Of a stretch of DNA of 64,000 nt, positions 20,544 through 32,020 are shown one piece after another (the first letter of the stretch is position 1; every line of letters begins with the position of its first letter). Origin of the DNA: Agapanthus africanus (taxonomy: Eukaryota; Streptophyta; Magnoliopsida; Asparagales; Amaryllidaceae); the NCBI GenBank assembly GCA_030015575.1, contig JASDDO010000016.1:108023241-108087240 (forward strand). The letters run 5' to 3'. The position numbers and the translations under genes were made by a program. Below the pieces are notes generated by a model, which saw only the letters and a program-made list of their open reading frames with translations, made no database searches and was not told the DNA's origin.

Positions 20544-22538
20544 ACTGGGAAGAAACCCTGTCTTAAGTATCTTAAGGTATGGGGATGTCCAGCTTTTGTA
20601 AAAAAGCAGCATGCGGACAAGCTTGAGGCACGTTCAGTACAGTGTAAGTTTGTGGGATACCCAAGGAACTCCAGGGGGTATCTTTTCTATTCCGCTGAGG
20701 AACAAAAGGTTTTTGTTTCTCAGCATGCCCGCTTCTTGGAAACTGAGTTTTTGGAAACCCAGATAAGTGGGAGCACAATAGAACTGGAAGAAGTTCCAGA
20801 ACCACAGACTGTTACTGAAAGCTTAGTGGAACCAGAGGGTTCAACAGAACAGGACATTCCTACGCCGCTCCGCAGGAGTAGTAGGCAGACTCATCCGCCC
20901 GAGAGATACTACGGTTTTCTCATAGACGGGGATAGAGAGGATTGCATCATAGATTATGATGAGCCTACTAGCTTCCAGCAGGCCGTTCAGAGCGTTGACT
21001 CAGTGAAATGGCTGGATGAAATGCGGACCGAAATGGAGTCCATGTACACCAACAAGGTATGGACGTTGGACATTGCTCCAGACGGGGTAAAACCCGTAGG
21101 ATGCAAGTGGATCTTCAAAAGGAAGATTGGTGTAGATGGACAGGTTGAGACCTATAAAGCTAGGCTGGTAGCAAAGGGTTTTCGTCAAAGACCTGGCTTC
21201 GACTATAACGAAACCTTCTCTCCAGTAGCCATGCTGAAATCCATTCGGATCCTTCTTGCCATTGCTGCCTTCCACGATTATGAGATTTGGCAAATGGACG
21301 TAAAGACAGCTTTTCTAAATGGAAATTTAGAGGAGTGTGTCTGTATGGACCAGCCAGAGGGTTTCATTCAGAGTTGGAGCAGCGGAAAGGTGTGCAAGTT
21401 GCTTAAGTCCATCTATGGACTAAAGCAGGCATCGCGGAGTTGGAACATCTGCTTTGATGAGACGGTCAAAGAATTTGGCTTTATCAAAAATCCAGATGAA
21501 CCATGCATCTATAGTAGATTTGTAGCGAGAACTGTAGTATTCCTCGTTTTATACGTGGATGACATTCTCTTAATAGGAAATGACATTCCTATGCTACAAT
21601 CTGTCAAGGGATTCTTGTCACACAGGTTCTCCATGAAAGACCTGGGTGATGCCTCGTACATTCTGGGTATCCGGATCTACCGTGACAGATCCAAGATGAT
21701 ATTAGGACTTTCACAGTCTAGGTACATCGACACCATACTGAAGAGATTCAGTATGGAAGATTCCAAGCGCGGTAACCTACCGGCTTGTCACGGGATCACC
21801 CTCTCTAAAGAGATGTCTCCCAAGACTGATTTGGAGAGGGATCGCATGTCTATTATACCCTACGCTTCTGCGGTAGGCTCTATAATGTATGCGATGTTGT
21901 GTACCAGACCGGATGTAGCTTATGCACTGAGTGTGGTAAGCCGGTATCAGTCAAACCCTGGGGAGAAACACTGGATAGCGGTAAAGAACATTCTCAAGTA
22001 CCTGAGAAGGACTAAGGAGATGTTCTTGGTGTATGGCGGAAAAGACCTCCAGATCGAGGCCTTTGCTGACTCAAGCTTCCAGAGTGACAAGGATGATTCC
22101 AAGTCCATGTCGGGTTTTGTCTTTACCCTCAATGGAGGGGCGGTGTGTTGGAAGAGTTCCAAACAGGAAACCGTTGCAGACTCGACGATGGAAGCGGAAT
22201 ACATCGCTGCATCTGATGCCGCAAAAGAAGCTGTCTGGATGAGGAAGTTCTTGAAAGAACTTCAGGTGGTTCCGTCCATTGTTGATCCAATACCTCTGTA
22301 TTGCGACAACAACGGGGCTATAGCTTTAGCGAAGGAACCCAGGTCCCATCAGAGATCCAGGCACATCTTGAGGCGGTATCACCTGATCACGGAGATCGTG
22401 GATCGCCAGGAGATCGAGGTTCGGAGAGTCGCTTCAGAAGACAACACTGCAGATCCATTCACCAAGGCCTTGCCCCAGACTCAGTTCGAGCGGCTGATCG
22501 AGATGATAGGTCTTCGATATGCCAGTACATGGCCTTAG
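20544..22538 (+). CDS. Element C integrase C-terminus, reverse transcriptase and RNase H
   Basis: Same frame as 18588-20543, downstream of the amber codon; the first ATG is at 20652. It carries the integrase tail with RRSSRQTHPPERYYGF, then RT with WIFKRKIGVDGQVETYKARL, MDVKTAFLNGNLEECV, the catalytic YVDD at polyprotein residues 989-992 and the LGIRIYRDR thumb region. RNase H has catalytic D1161 (FADSS), E1204 (MEAEY) and D1240 (YCDNNG), ending ASTWP. All catalytic residues are present. On its own it has no proper start, so RT would be made only if the amber codon were absent or suppressed. Confidence 0.92.
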   Translation, partial: TGKKPCLKYLKVWGCPAFVKKQHADKLEARSVQCKFVGYPRNSRGYLFYSAEEQKVFVSQHARFLETEFLETQISGSTIELEEVPEPQTVTESLVEPEGSTEQDIPTPLRRSSRQTHPPERYYGFLIDGDREDCIIDYDEPTSFQQAVQSVDSVKWLDEMRTEMESMYTNKVWTLDIAPDGVKPVGCKWIFKRKIGVDGQVETYKARLVAKGFRQRPGFDYNETFSPVAMLKSIRILLAIAAFHDYEIWQMDVKTAFLNGNLEECVCMDQPEGFIQSWSSGKVCKLLKSIYGLKQASRSWNICFDETVKEFGFIKNPDEPCIYSRFVARTVVFLVLYVDDILLIGNDIPMLQSVKGFLSHRFSMKDLGDASYILGIRIYRDRSKMILGLSQSRYIDTILKRFSMEDSKRGNLPACHGITLSKEMSPKTDLERDRMSIIPYASAVGSIMYAMLCTRPDVAYALSVVSRYQSNPGEKHWIAVKNILKYLRRTKEMFLVYGGKDLQIEAFADSSFQSDKDDSKSMSGFVFTLNGGAVCWKSSKQETVADSTMEAEYIAASDAAKEAVWMRKFLKELQVVPSIVDPIPLYCDNNGAIALAKEPRSHQRSRHILRRYHLITEIVDRQEIEVRRVASEDNTADPFTKALPQTQFERLIEMIGLRYASTWP

Positions 22539-22552
22539 TGCAAGTGGGAGAT
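22539..22552 (+). other. Element C polypurine tract
   Basis: GTGCAAGTGGGAGAT immediately before TGTTAG at 22553. Confidence 0.9.
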
Positions 22553-24716
22553 TGTTAGTGTATATGCCCTAGAGGCTATTACTGTATCATACTAGTTTGT
22601 ATATTACTTAATGGATGCTTGGGATATTCACCTTGTATATACAATCTTGCTCAAAATAGTAGTATGCTACTTGGTTTGTTTCTACTTCAATGTGTACATG
22701 TGTTTATTTTTGTATATCGCCTATACAAATTAGTGGAGCCCTTAGGATCTTTGCTTGATTACCAGCGATGTGATGGCCGTCACACTAGTGGGGCTGGGTA
22801 ATCTATAAGCACATCCTTATGCAGGTCCCTGGTCGCAGGACTATCGAGACAGGGCATCGATACTCCGGAGTAGACCAGCGCATGCGCTTCTCATCCCAGT
22901 GTGGGAGACGGTCTGTCCCACAGCCGTCAGTACGTCGTACTTGAGATAGTATGCGGGTGCTCGTTAGGTTACGGGTACACTGGACAGGACTCGTCGGGAA
23001 CTGACTAGTTGGTATTATGCCTATCGTCAGTTATCAGTTCCCAGGTGACATGAGTACAGCTTAGTCCGCTGACTTGACACTGTCACTTCGCCTCGAGTGT
23101 GTTCCCACTGTACTTTGATCACCACCCTACCACGGCTCAAAGGAGTCGTGCAAACAGGTAGTGGTTGGGTGCAGTCCCGAAGCACTTGGAGGCAGTGACG
23201 GTTAGACAGGATTCGTCTCTCCCGGTATTGGGGGTTGACATCGCGCTGTGTCTAGGAGAGCCATTACACGAGTAGTCCCTGGCCAGGGCAAACGAGATAT
23301 ACTGGTAGGTTTCCAGTGTTATCTCAGGGTGTTTTGGGCTTCGCTCCGGCACGACTTGTACCGCTATTGGGGGACTGACGTTTACCGCCCCCTAGGCCCG
23401 CCATGCGATGTATCAGACGAATAGACCGGACTGTACGGAGAATGTCACACTCAGGCTCAGTAGGAGTTCAGATGGGTTTCGCCTCGTCGGTCTTCTTGTC
23501 GGCATTACCTGGGGACCGTTACGCACAGCTAGTGCCGCTTGCGGTCTGTGGTTAAACCCACTGCCAGCGTAGTGTCAAGTCTTTAGAGTCCCACACAGAA
23601 AACTTTTCGCCTTTAGGCAAAAGAGTAGAGGTTGCATGGTATTGCGACAGGTCGCATGGTTTTGCGACAGGGTTCGGTCACATCCGTGCACTTGTGCACA
23701 TACAGTGTCCGGACAGTTTACACTAGTGGGCTTTGGTTTAAGCCGGATCCTAGTGTACCTTATGGGATATGATTTATCCAGTTTGCATTCGTGTTCCTCG
23801 GAACGCGGATGCGGGTGTGTATGCACAGTTGACAGGGAGGCAGAGGCAGCGGATTCTCATTAGGGTTGTTGACAGTTGACCGTTGACTATTTGACTTTTT
23901 GCTCAACCCTAATGAGAATATGATATGTGATTAACTATTATATTAATTAAGTATTATGGTGACTTGGTTGTTGACTTTGTTGACTTGTTGACTTTTGTTG
24001 ACTTGTTGACTTTGTTGACCGGTTGACTAGGCTTGACTAGTTGACCATCATGATAACCATAGCCATCATTTCATGGCAAAGACTTTTACTTGCTTGCTCA
24101 TTTATGTAAAATAAATGCATGATATGATATGGTTATGGTTGCTTCAACCATCACATAAGACTTTTTTTGATATGATGAGTTATCATTACTTTGGATTATG
24201 AGAGGGTGAGAGAAAAAAGACTTGCTCATTCTTTCTTGCTCATTCTCTCTCTTGTTCTTGAGCTCTCCTTTTGCTCTCACCCTTTTTGCTCTTGCTCCCT
24301 CTCTTGAATCTATGGTTCATATCTCTCATGAGTTGAGAATCAAGAACCATAGATAAAATCCCATTCTATTTCTTCTCTACTCATTCTAGTTCACTAGGTT
24401 TAGCAAACCAAGTGAACTAGTTTCTTCAAAGAACGAAGAAGGAGCTAAAGGTTGGAGCTTTCAGGTGGATCTATCTTCGGCGTACGGAGACGACGAGAAG
24501 AAGCCATCGGACCACCATCGGAGCTTGAAGACGAAGGAGTTCAAGACAAGCAAGGTATAACCCCCTAACCGAGTAGCTAGAAACTCATAGTTAGGTTGTT
24601 AGATAGATGTTTAACCAAGATCAGGGTTATAGGTCCATGTTACCACCTCCGTAAAAATCGTTTTTTACCAAATTCCGCATTCCCGAAAGTACCGGGAGAG
24701 GTAGCATGGAATTACA
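22553..24716 (+). repeat. Element C 3' LTR
   Basis: 2164 bp copy of 14299-16486, ending GGAATTACA. It is 24 bp shorter, fully explained by loss of one 10 bp TTTTGTTGAC unit in the W-box array and one 14 bp CTCATTCTTTC-type unit. W-box array at 23869-24046. Confidence 0.95.
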
Positions 24717-26299
24717 ACATCATCATCGGTAATTGCCATGTCACGTACACTTTAGAAAATACTATTTCAGTGACATAGCTTGCTAACTAGTAGTTGCTAC
24801 ATGTTATAGCCTTCATATGCTAGTTTAATTATTGCATGATATCAGATGCATCCATATATTCATTGGTTATGTGGTATTATGGAGATTTATGCCGGTTTTC
24901 ATTGTTATTGACATGGTGACTTGATGATTTCGGATTCTTCTTGATATTTTCTGGATTTGGAAACAGCATATGAAAGTTTTGTAAACTGATGAACCATTTT
25001 AAAGAGAAAAAATGTGGTTTTCCTTGATATGATGAATAGTGTCCACCATGATGTTTTCTCGATTCTGAGATAGCTTTCGAGACCCGACTCGAGGAGTTGG
25101 ATGAACCGTCTGCGGGTACATGGTGGACCTGGTATGGTACCACAGGGAAAGAAGTTCGAGTAGTAGACGATGAGCCCGGTAGGGGCAGACTACCTACCGG
25201 TGATTTTACCTGGCGCGGCGGATATCCGGAGGATACCGTTCGTGGCCGTGAGATTGGTGATATGGGCTGATCCGTTCTGCCGGAGCCGGCGGGTCGATCC
25301 CGTAGATGATACGGATGCCTGAGGTATCGATATTTGAGACTTATGTTTTTGTCGATGTTTGACACTGATTTCTCTTTTGCATTCATTGATGATACGTGAT
25401 TGAGATACATATAGAAAGCTCATTGATTAAAGAAAACAGTTGTCTCACTCATGATATATTCTGTTTCCACTCGTAATGCATTCATACATCATATATTTGA
25501 TATGTTGCTATCTGAGGCACTAGCACGAGCATGTAGTATTACACTATACATAGCTGGACCAGGATTTTTATTTGATGATATTACCTAATATGACCTAGGA
25601 TAGCGTTATGCATGCGATTTCTACTCATAGATGTTTTCTACTCATGAGTTGGCAACTCACCCCCGTTGTGCCACAGTTCCTTGCAGGTTTTGCCGTACAG
25701 GTTTCGTTGCGGCTTTGCTGGCACACTATTCCTTCCGGGTGATTGCTTCGGTAGGTGGGTTCTTTGCATCAGGACCACCATTGTTTATTTATTATTTCTG
25801 TTGTATCTAGAAACTCCATCAACCAGATTGTATAATTGAGAGAGATAGAAGACCAGATTTGTTATTATTTCGACCTTAGAGTCGCGTGTTGTGGTATTCT
25901 TGGGTTTTCTTGATGTTTTGAGCTTCTTTTGAGTTTTGATCCTCGCCCTTCGGCGTTGTATATTATTGCTTGCGTGGTTGTGACTGTCGATTGATGAAGT
26001 ACTAGCTCCCTCTTAGGGGTGCCTTTTTGTTTCATTTCGTATACTATTCATGTTGTATCCCGTTTGGGACCATTTTTTACAGAGAAGACTCTGCCGAAAT
26101 TTTCAGAAAATACTTGAGATTTTAAAAATTCATACTTCGGCCTATGTTGATTAAAACTACTTGCTTTAAATTGGTTTTTCCTTCATTCTACTCTTCTTTG
26201 GTTTTGATTTTTGGGTTTTGGCTTACTTAGATTACGTACACCTCGAGACGTTTCGTAATTTAAGTGTCAGTCATGTTCCGTACTTTTCGGGTCGTGACA
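24717..26299 (+). repeat. O1: Tekay/Del-type gypsy LTR, right part
   Basis: Continues the D-like LTR after the C insertion: the CACCATGATGTTTTCTCGAT, GGCAACTCACCCCCGTTGTG and GCCGTACAGG blocks match 29520-30260, and it ends TTTTCGGGTCGTGACA like both D LTRs. No primer site follows at 26300, so this is a 3' LTR or a solo LTR inserted in the gag of element E. The short target flank on this side is GCAGG; the other end is outside the window. Confidence 0.85.
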
Positions 26300-26715
26300 G
26301 CAGGCGAGCTGACCGCCACCACCTCGGGAGGGATAGGGGTGTGACGAGACTCGGGGCGAAACTCTCTTGGGTATGACCTCGGAGTCAAGCTATGCGGTGC
26401 CCACCGGGTCATTGAATATGTCGGCCCAGGAGATCCGCAGCCGTGGGAGGCAGCGAGGCGGTGGTCGGCAGTGCCGATGCGTGCGGAGTCTTCTCTCCCT
26501 CTGTAGGGGTTTCGGTCCCGAGGTGGGGGAGCGGCGACCTTGGGAGCTTGCCCGGCCGGCTGGACACGGACGAGCGCATCCACGACGGATGTCAGTCGAT
26601 CTATCCGGGCAAACAGGGCGTTGTAGACGCTCGGTGGAGGAAGGGATTCGTCCGTGCCTCCATTGAGGGGGAGGCGACGGCTGGTGCTTGGATCGTCCCG
26701 GTGATCGCTGGCCAT
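26300..26715 (-). pseudogene. Element E: Tat-type gypsy gag N-terminus, truncated
   Basis: Minus-strand frame starting MASDHRDDPSTSRR at 26713-26715, with PPPSVYNALFARIDRLTSVVDALVRVQP, a pattern typical of the start of plant Tat-lineage Gag (short coiled N-terminal segment, then a Pro-rich linker). The C-terminal part of the frame looks shifted or degenerate. It is cut off by O1 at 26300, so only about 138 codons are present. The assignment rests mainly on the adjacent Tat-type primer region and leader. Confidence 0.6.
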
Positions 26716-26781
26716 CGGGTTTAGATCGAAAGATGAACTTTTGTTTTAGAGAAATTAAGAGTTCCCACAGACGGCGACAGC
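26716..26781 (-). other. Element E leader with Tat-type primer-binding region
   Basis: Read on the minus strand, GCTGTCGCCGTCTGTGGGAA directly follows the LTR end and precedes the gag ATG by about 50 bases. The GGCGCCGTCTGTGGGAA signature after the LTR is characteristic of plant Tat-lineage Ty3/gypsy elements (established knowledge); here one base differs (GTCGCC). Confidence 0.75.
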
Positions 26782-26932
26782 TGACGCGTGTCGGATCACA
26801 TCAAGATGTTACCTTCCGTTGATCTATTCGCGTGTCGATGGATGTCTGGGATTGAGTTGGAGAGTGGTCTCCTGAAGCGTGTGGATCTCAATGGGCTGTG
26901 GTTTTGAGGTTGAGCCGAGCTACCTGTAAGGA
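26782..26932 (-). repeat. Element E 5' LTR, inner end
   Basis: The LTR end (minus strand ...CGCGTCA) abuts the primer region. It is interrupted at 26932 by element D and continues at 38644; joined, the LTR is about 767 bp. Confidence 0.65.
26928..26932. repeat. Target-site duplication of element D, left (AAGGA)
   Basis: Exact match to 38639-38643. Confidence 0.95.
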
Positions 26933-29900
26933 TGTAACGTTTCAAAATAATAAAATATTATTTTTAGGAATTTTTATAATTTAATATTATTTTAATGAAT
27001 ATTTTAATATTCCAGTATAATTAAATACAATAAATGGGGAAAAATTTTGGAAAATTCTAAAATAGGGTATTTTATGGAATTATTCAATTTTTAGGTTTTT
27101 ATGTTTAATTATATGCTAATTTAGTGTTAATCGCGATTAAAAATCGCTAAACGGGTTTTTAGCATTTTTGTGCAAAATGTGCACATATCATTTTCCACAC
27201 TTGTTACACTTGTTACATGTTTTGGAGTATGGTTGCTTAGGGTTTGCAATGGAGTGAAAAGGAAAAGGAAAAGAAAAGGCTTCATGATGAGAGAGAGAGA
27301 GACCAAGTCAATCTTCACCTTTTTGACCCATGCCCCCCATCATTTCCCTTTTCATTTTCTCTCCCCTCTTCAAACAAGGGCTGCTGCTGGTCCTGCTCCT
27401 CCCTTATCTCCCTCCCCTTCAGTCCATAGATCCCTCTCATTTCCCTCACCAAAACCCCATTCCCACTTCACAAAACTTGCTCCCAAGCTCACTAGCTATA
27501 CATTGAACCTACCAAGATTGGATTTGGAGGACTTTGAGCAATTCATGAATTTTCTTGAGTTGCCAAAGGAGGTAATTTCTGCACCTATTAGAGTAGTATC
27601 TCATTTCTTGTGCATCAATACTAGTTTCATATCGATATGGTGTCGTTTGGTGGATTTGTGAAACATCAAGTTAGGGTTTAGGTTTGATCTGAAATCAAAG
27701 TGAAATTGAGGCTTGTGGTGACCTTAGAACCCCTTGTGTGATGTTAAATTGGACCAAAACCTGAACTTGAAACCAGAACACGGATTATGGAATTGATATC
27801 GGGGGAAAAACTGTAAATCTGGGAGTGTATTTTGTAATCTGCTATCACCCCGAGAACCCTAAAATAAAATTGAGTTGACAGTGAGATATGCAGGCACCCT
27901 GGAACCACCACACCAAACCCTAGCCCCTAACTCCAAATTCCGGCCGCAGATTTATTCCTTCTGGCCTCAATTTGCGGCCAGAGCAGGAGGGTTTTGCCTC
28001 GTTTTTTGTGCAGGGCCTTATCTCCATTAAACTTGACCCCTGGCATGTATAGATTTTTCTAATTTGACCTAGTGTGAAATCTGTTGCCTATTTCCTAAGT
28101 TGCTGTTTTGGATTCGTACTTCCGTATTTTTGTATTTCCGTATTGTGAATTGTGAGTTGCGTATGGTGTTTTACCTCGACTACTTGGCATTTATACGATG
28201 ATATTGAGGGTTGTTGATAGTTTTGGAAGCATTGTCCATAGGTTCTAACCTATAGATCATAGCGTATCGTTTTGGGTTTCGTATGCCGTTTTAATCTTGA
28301 ATTGGTTTTGATACGCATTTGCGATACGTTAATGTGTAGGTACCCCATGAAGACTTCGGGATGACAAGCAAAAGAGTGGTGACGTCGACGGATAAAGACG
28401 CAAGGTGAGTAGATTTATATCTACGGGGAGAAGTCGGGTGGATGGCGTATAGCACCCCCGCAGTCCGTAGTAATGTATACGAATACGTATACACACATAT
28501 ATTTATTTTGTGTTGTTAGGATTATTGATGGTGATAATGGAATTATTGATGATAAGGATGTATTGGTTTAGTATAGTGCGAAACCCTAGAGTAGTGGGTG
28601 CACTCACACATACACGTACACATATACTTACATACATTCTTTCATTTATCTGTGCGCATATGGAGGTGTGTATATCTACATATGGGTATGGGACTATGTG
28701 TTCATATACAGGATTGAGGATGATACGTAGGATTGAGATGAGTCGATGAGGTTTGATTTAGGCCGTGAGATTCGGCGATATGACAGAGTTCGTATTTGAG
28801 ATGTGATATGATGGTAGTGATACCTGTTATGTGATGGGATAATGTGATATTGACTCAGATTTAGGTGGTTTTCATACGCCTCCCGATTGACTTGATTGTT
28901 GGGTCCGTAGTTCGCATAGTAGGCGTTAGACTAGACCCGAGTCATACCTATTTCAAAACTAACGAATCAGGGAAATTTTAAAGATAGGCAAAAGGGATTC
29001 TACGGATATTTTCAAACAACACATCTTTTCATAAAACACCATAGCCCTTATCTTACCAAAAACCCTGATTCGTCTTATTTCAAAAGGCAAGGCTACATGA
29101 TATATTTATTGAGACAGATTCTTTACTGTTGCGTTGATTATTCGATTCTGCATATTCATGCTATTTGCATTGCATTGCTTGTGTTTATTGATATATTACA
29201 GTCATGCTGCTAGGACACCACCACCATTATCGATGATGCGTATGTTCCACGCACACTTGTTGTCGGCCCACACACTTCATCATTGATAATTACCATGTCA
29301 CTACACTGTAGTACTGTTGCATTCGGTATATGATTCTTGCATGACAGACTGATATGCTTACATTTCTTTTACATGTCATATACATCATGCTTTCTGATTA
29401 TACGCATTGAGAGTTGCTATTTCCATGATATTTCTGGATTTGGGAACCGTGGGTATTTCAAAAGAGAATATGTCATTGCTTTAAAAACCCGGTTACCCTT
29501 GATATGATATTGCAGTGCGTCCACCATGTGTTTTCTCGGTGTTGAGAGCGACATGTGAAACCCGATTCGAGGAGCGGACGAGCCGATTGCAGGTACATGG
29601 TGGACCCGGTATGGTTCCCCTCGGCAAGATGATCGAAGGATTTTGCCGATTGAGCCTGGAGGTGGGCGAGTACCTACCGGTGATTGGTTGGACCTGGCGG
29701 TTATCCGGAGGATACCGGCCAGAGTCGATAGATGGATATGGGTGTACAGCTGGGGCCGAGGGTCGATTCTGCAGATGGAGACCGATATATGAGGATTTAC
29801 GTGCCGATGCTGGGCACAGTTTTCATGATGTTTTCGAGTGTCGATGCTGGGCACTCCGGTTCCATGATTTTGACGTGTCGCGTGGGACACAAGTGGTTTA

Positions 29901-30874
29901 TATCCTTATATTTCCATGCATATGCTGATGATATTTACATGCATGACGGTTATTGTCATTGGGTGACGAGTGGACGGGATCTACGTACATGCAGATTGAT
30001 TTCATTGATCATACCTCACATTTATGATATGCTATTACATGAGGCACTGACACGAGCACTTGGCACTACACTCATGTATATAGATTACATTGCCAGTTTA
30101 GCATGCTTTAGACTTTTTCATATTGAGGTTTATATATCTGATCGTATTGACCTAGGATGGGTCATACATTCGATCTCTGCTTGTAGAAATTTTTTCTATT
30201 CACGAGTTGGCAACTCACCCCCGTTGTGCCACAGTCCTTGCAGGTTTTTGCCGTACAGATTCCATAGCGGCATTTCTGGCACACTGCTTCCATATGGGTG
30301 ACTTGCTTGGGTAGGTGGGTTCTTTTGTATCATAACCGCCATTGTTCCTGTATTATTCATTGTATCTAGAAATTCCATCAACCAAAACTTGTATATTGTT
30401 TCAGACTTAGACAGTGATGTATTATTTCGACCTTAGATTTGCGCTTAGCAGTATTACGGTTTTCATGCTTATTGGGTTTCTTTTGAGTTTTGATCCTCGC
30501 CATTCGGTGCTGTATATTATATTGCTTGAATGGTTGTGACCATCGATTGACGAAGAGCTTGCTCCCGCTTGGAGATGCCTTTTATCATTTCATATATATT
30601 GTTCTTGTTGTACCCCGTTCGGGGCCAGTATTTACAAAAGAAACTTTGCCGAAATTTTTAGAAAAGACTTTACATTTTTAAAATGCATATTCGGCTTAGT
30701 TATTTAAAAACCTTGACTTCAAACATGTTTTTCTTCACTTCTTTAAACCAGATTTCTTTACTTACTCTTAAAATGATTTTAGATTTCTGGGCTTTTGGCT
30801 TACTTGGATCAGATGGAGTCCTATAGACTTCATATGGTTCAAGGGCCAGTCACGTGCTCTTTCGGGTCGTGACA
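26933..30874 (+). repeat. Element D 5' LTR (3942 bp)
   Basis: Begins TGTAACGTTTCAAAATAATA and ends CGGGTCGTGACA. It includes an AT-rich start, a GAGAGAGAG/pyrimidine-rich region near 27285-27380 and an open frame 27170-27661 that largely persists in the other LTR (35096-35428). A GTAGATTTATATCTAC hairpin lies near 28408. It is homologous over more than 2.8 kb to O1. Confidence 0.93.
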
Positions 30875-30878
30875 AAGT

Positions 30879-30890
30879 TGGTATCAGAGC
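30879..30890 (+). other. Element D primer-binding site (tRNA-iMet)
   Basis: TGGTATCAGAGC followed by GCTAGG, four bases after the LTR end. Confidence 0.95.
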
Positions 30891-31724
30891 GCTAGGTGGA
30901 CCTTGGTTCGAGTCTAAGTTTGACTATGTGGAGCCTAGGGCGTTATCTATATACGGAACTTAGGCTTGACCTTACGGAACTTAGACTTAGTCGAGGGGGT
31001 ATTATACCCGAACTTTCGTCGCATAGGATGACCCTTGGTTGATGGAGTAGGTAGCTTGAGTAGTGGGATGTACCGTACGTTTGTTCCGCGGCATACTTAC
31101 GACACGCCACTCTTCTTAAGAAACCTTAGGATGTACATTTCCTTGCACCGTATTATATTCCTTCCTATGATCTATCCTTATCGATTCTGGTTATGGTTTT
31201 GCTGCCATGATTGTACGGGCAGACTGAGCTATGGCTCGAGTTGCGTCAGCATGAGCTCGTCGTGGGCGGGGACTGACCAGGGCGTGATTCCAGAGACATA
31301 CGATTGCATATAGAGGCGTCATATTATTGTGTTTTCGCGCCATGAGCGTTGGACTGATCGCTTTTACGAGATTTCTCGGACGTACCGATCGGTACCAGAG
31401 GATTGATCCACCGATAGAGGCCGGCCAGGATGTGATGACCATTGATAGGTCGCTTATTCATGATGATTGAGGCGCTGTTCAGCATACGGACGGATGAGCC
31501 AGCTGTTGCTGCGAATGACGAGATATCGCCCAAGATGTTGGAGCTACTGCAGCTTGAGCATATACTTAGAGATATGATGGTGAGTCGCTAGTCACCGAGG
31601 GTGAATGACTAGGACATATGGTTCGTTCGCTTACCCCGATGCGAGGTCATCAGGTAGATTGATTCCAGCTAGAGACGACTTCACGCAGATTCGTTGAGAG
31701 TCGATTGAGACGATCGAATGTCAG

Positions 31725-32020
31725 GAACCCATTTTCCAAGTTTAAAGTATTCGGAAAGACATGCAAGCGATTCTATGGACCCTCTAGAAGAATGAAACCC
31801 TAACTCGACATAATGACCGTGTGAAAGCCTTTGAACCTTAGGGTTTGCGGCAGTTCCGCGGCGCCATTAGTGAGGCTTGGGTTTGCCCTTCTACGACTGG
31901 ACCACCGATACTGTGGTATGTACTCGATACTATTAAATTGTACCCAAGATGTTGAGCTCTTGGGGGATTATGAGGTTCTGACGAGTCGATCGGACGATTC
32001 GACATCATTCGGATATCACG
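31725..32020 (+). other. Block homologous to copia (Angela F/G) leader inside gypsy element D
   Basis: Shared stretches in order with 44033-44300 (F) and, inverted, 58590-58800 (G): ACCCTCTAGAAGA, AACCCTAACTCGA, ATGACCGT, CTTTGAACCTTAGGGTTTG, GGGCAGT-like, GTGAGGC, CCCTTCTACG-CTGGACC, GTACTG-like, and near the end GTTGAGCT and TCGATCGGA. The match continues over some 250 bp with indels. Confidence 0.75.

Larger units (their letters stand above)
14299..24716 (+). mobile_element. Element C: complete, nearly intact Angela-type copia retrotransposon, plus strand
   Basis: 10418 bp with LTRs of 2188 and 2164 bp, tRNA-iMet primer site, 2.1 kb leader, one gag-pol frame broken only by a single amber codon, and a polypurine tract. 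The two LTRs differ by about two dozen substitutions by eye plus two tandem-unit length changes (14 and 10 bp), so this is among the youngest insertions here. It lies inside the gypsy-type LTR O1; the empty version of the site is seen in both LTRs of D. Confidence 0.95.

Noticed and set aside
26367..26724. Open frames on the plus strand over the E gag
   Set aside because: GC-rich antisense shadows of the Gag frame on the minus strand, with low-complexity Arg/Gly translation.
29732..30301. 189-codon plus frame in the D 5' LTR, with a 193-codon relative at 37450-38031
   Set aside because: The two translations match because the LTRs are near-identical in sequence, and the C-termini differ by a frameshift. 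No domain is recognised.
30879..30900. tRNA-Met gene fragments at TGGTATCAGAGC sites
   Set aside because: Only 12 to 18 bases match, always just inside an LTR; these are primer-binding sites, not tRNA genes.
31217..31620. Functional gag in element D
   Set aside because: There is a start MARVAS and gag-like position after the primer site, but stops occur within 10 codons and no continuous frame or zinc knuckle follows. At most a relic.
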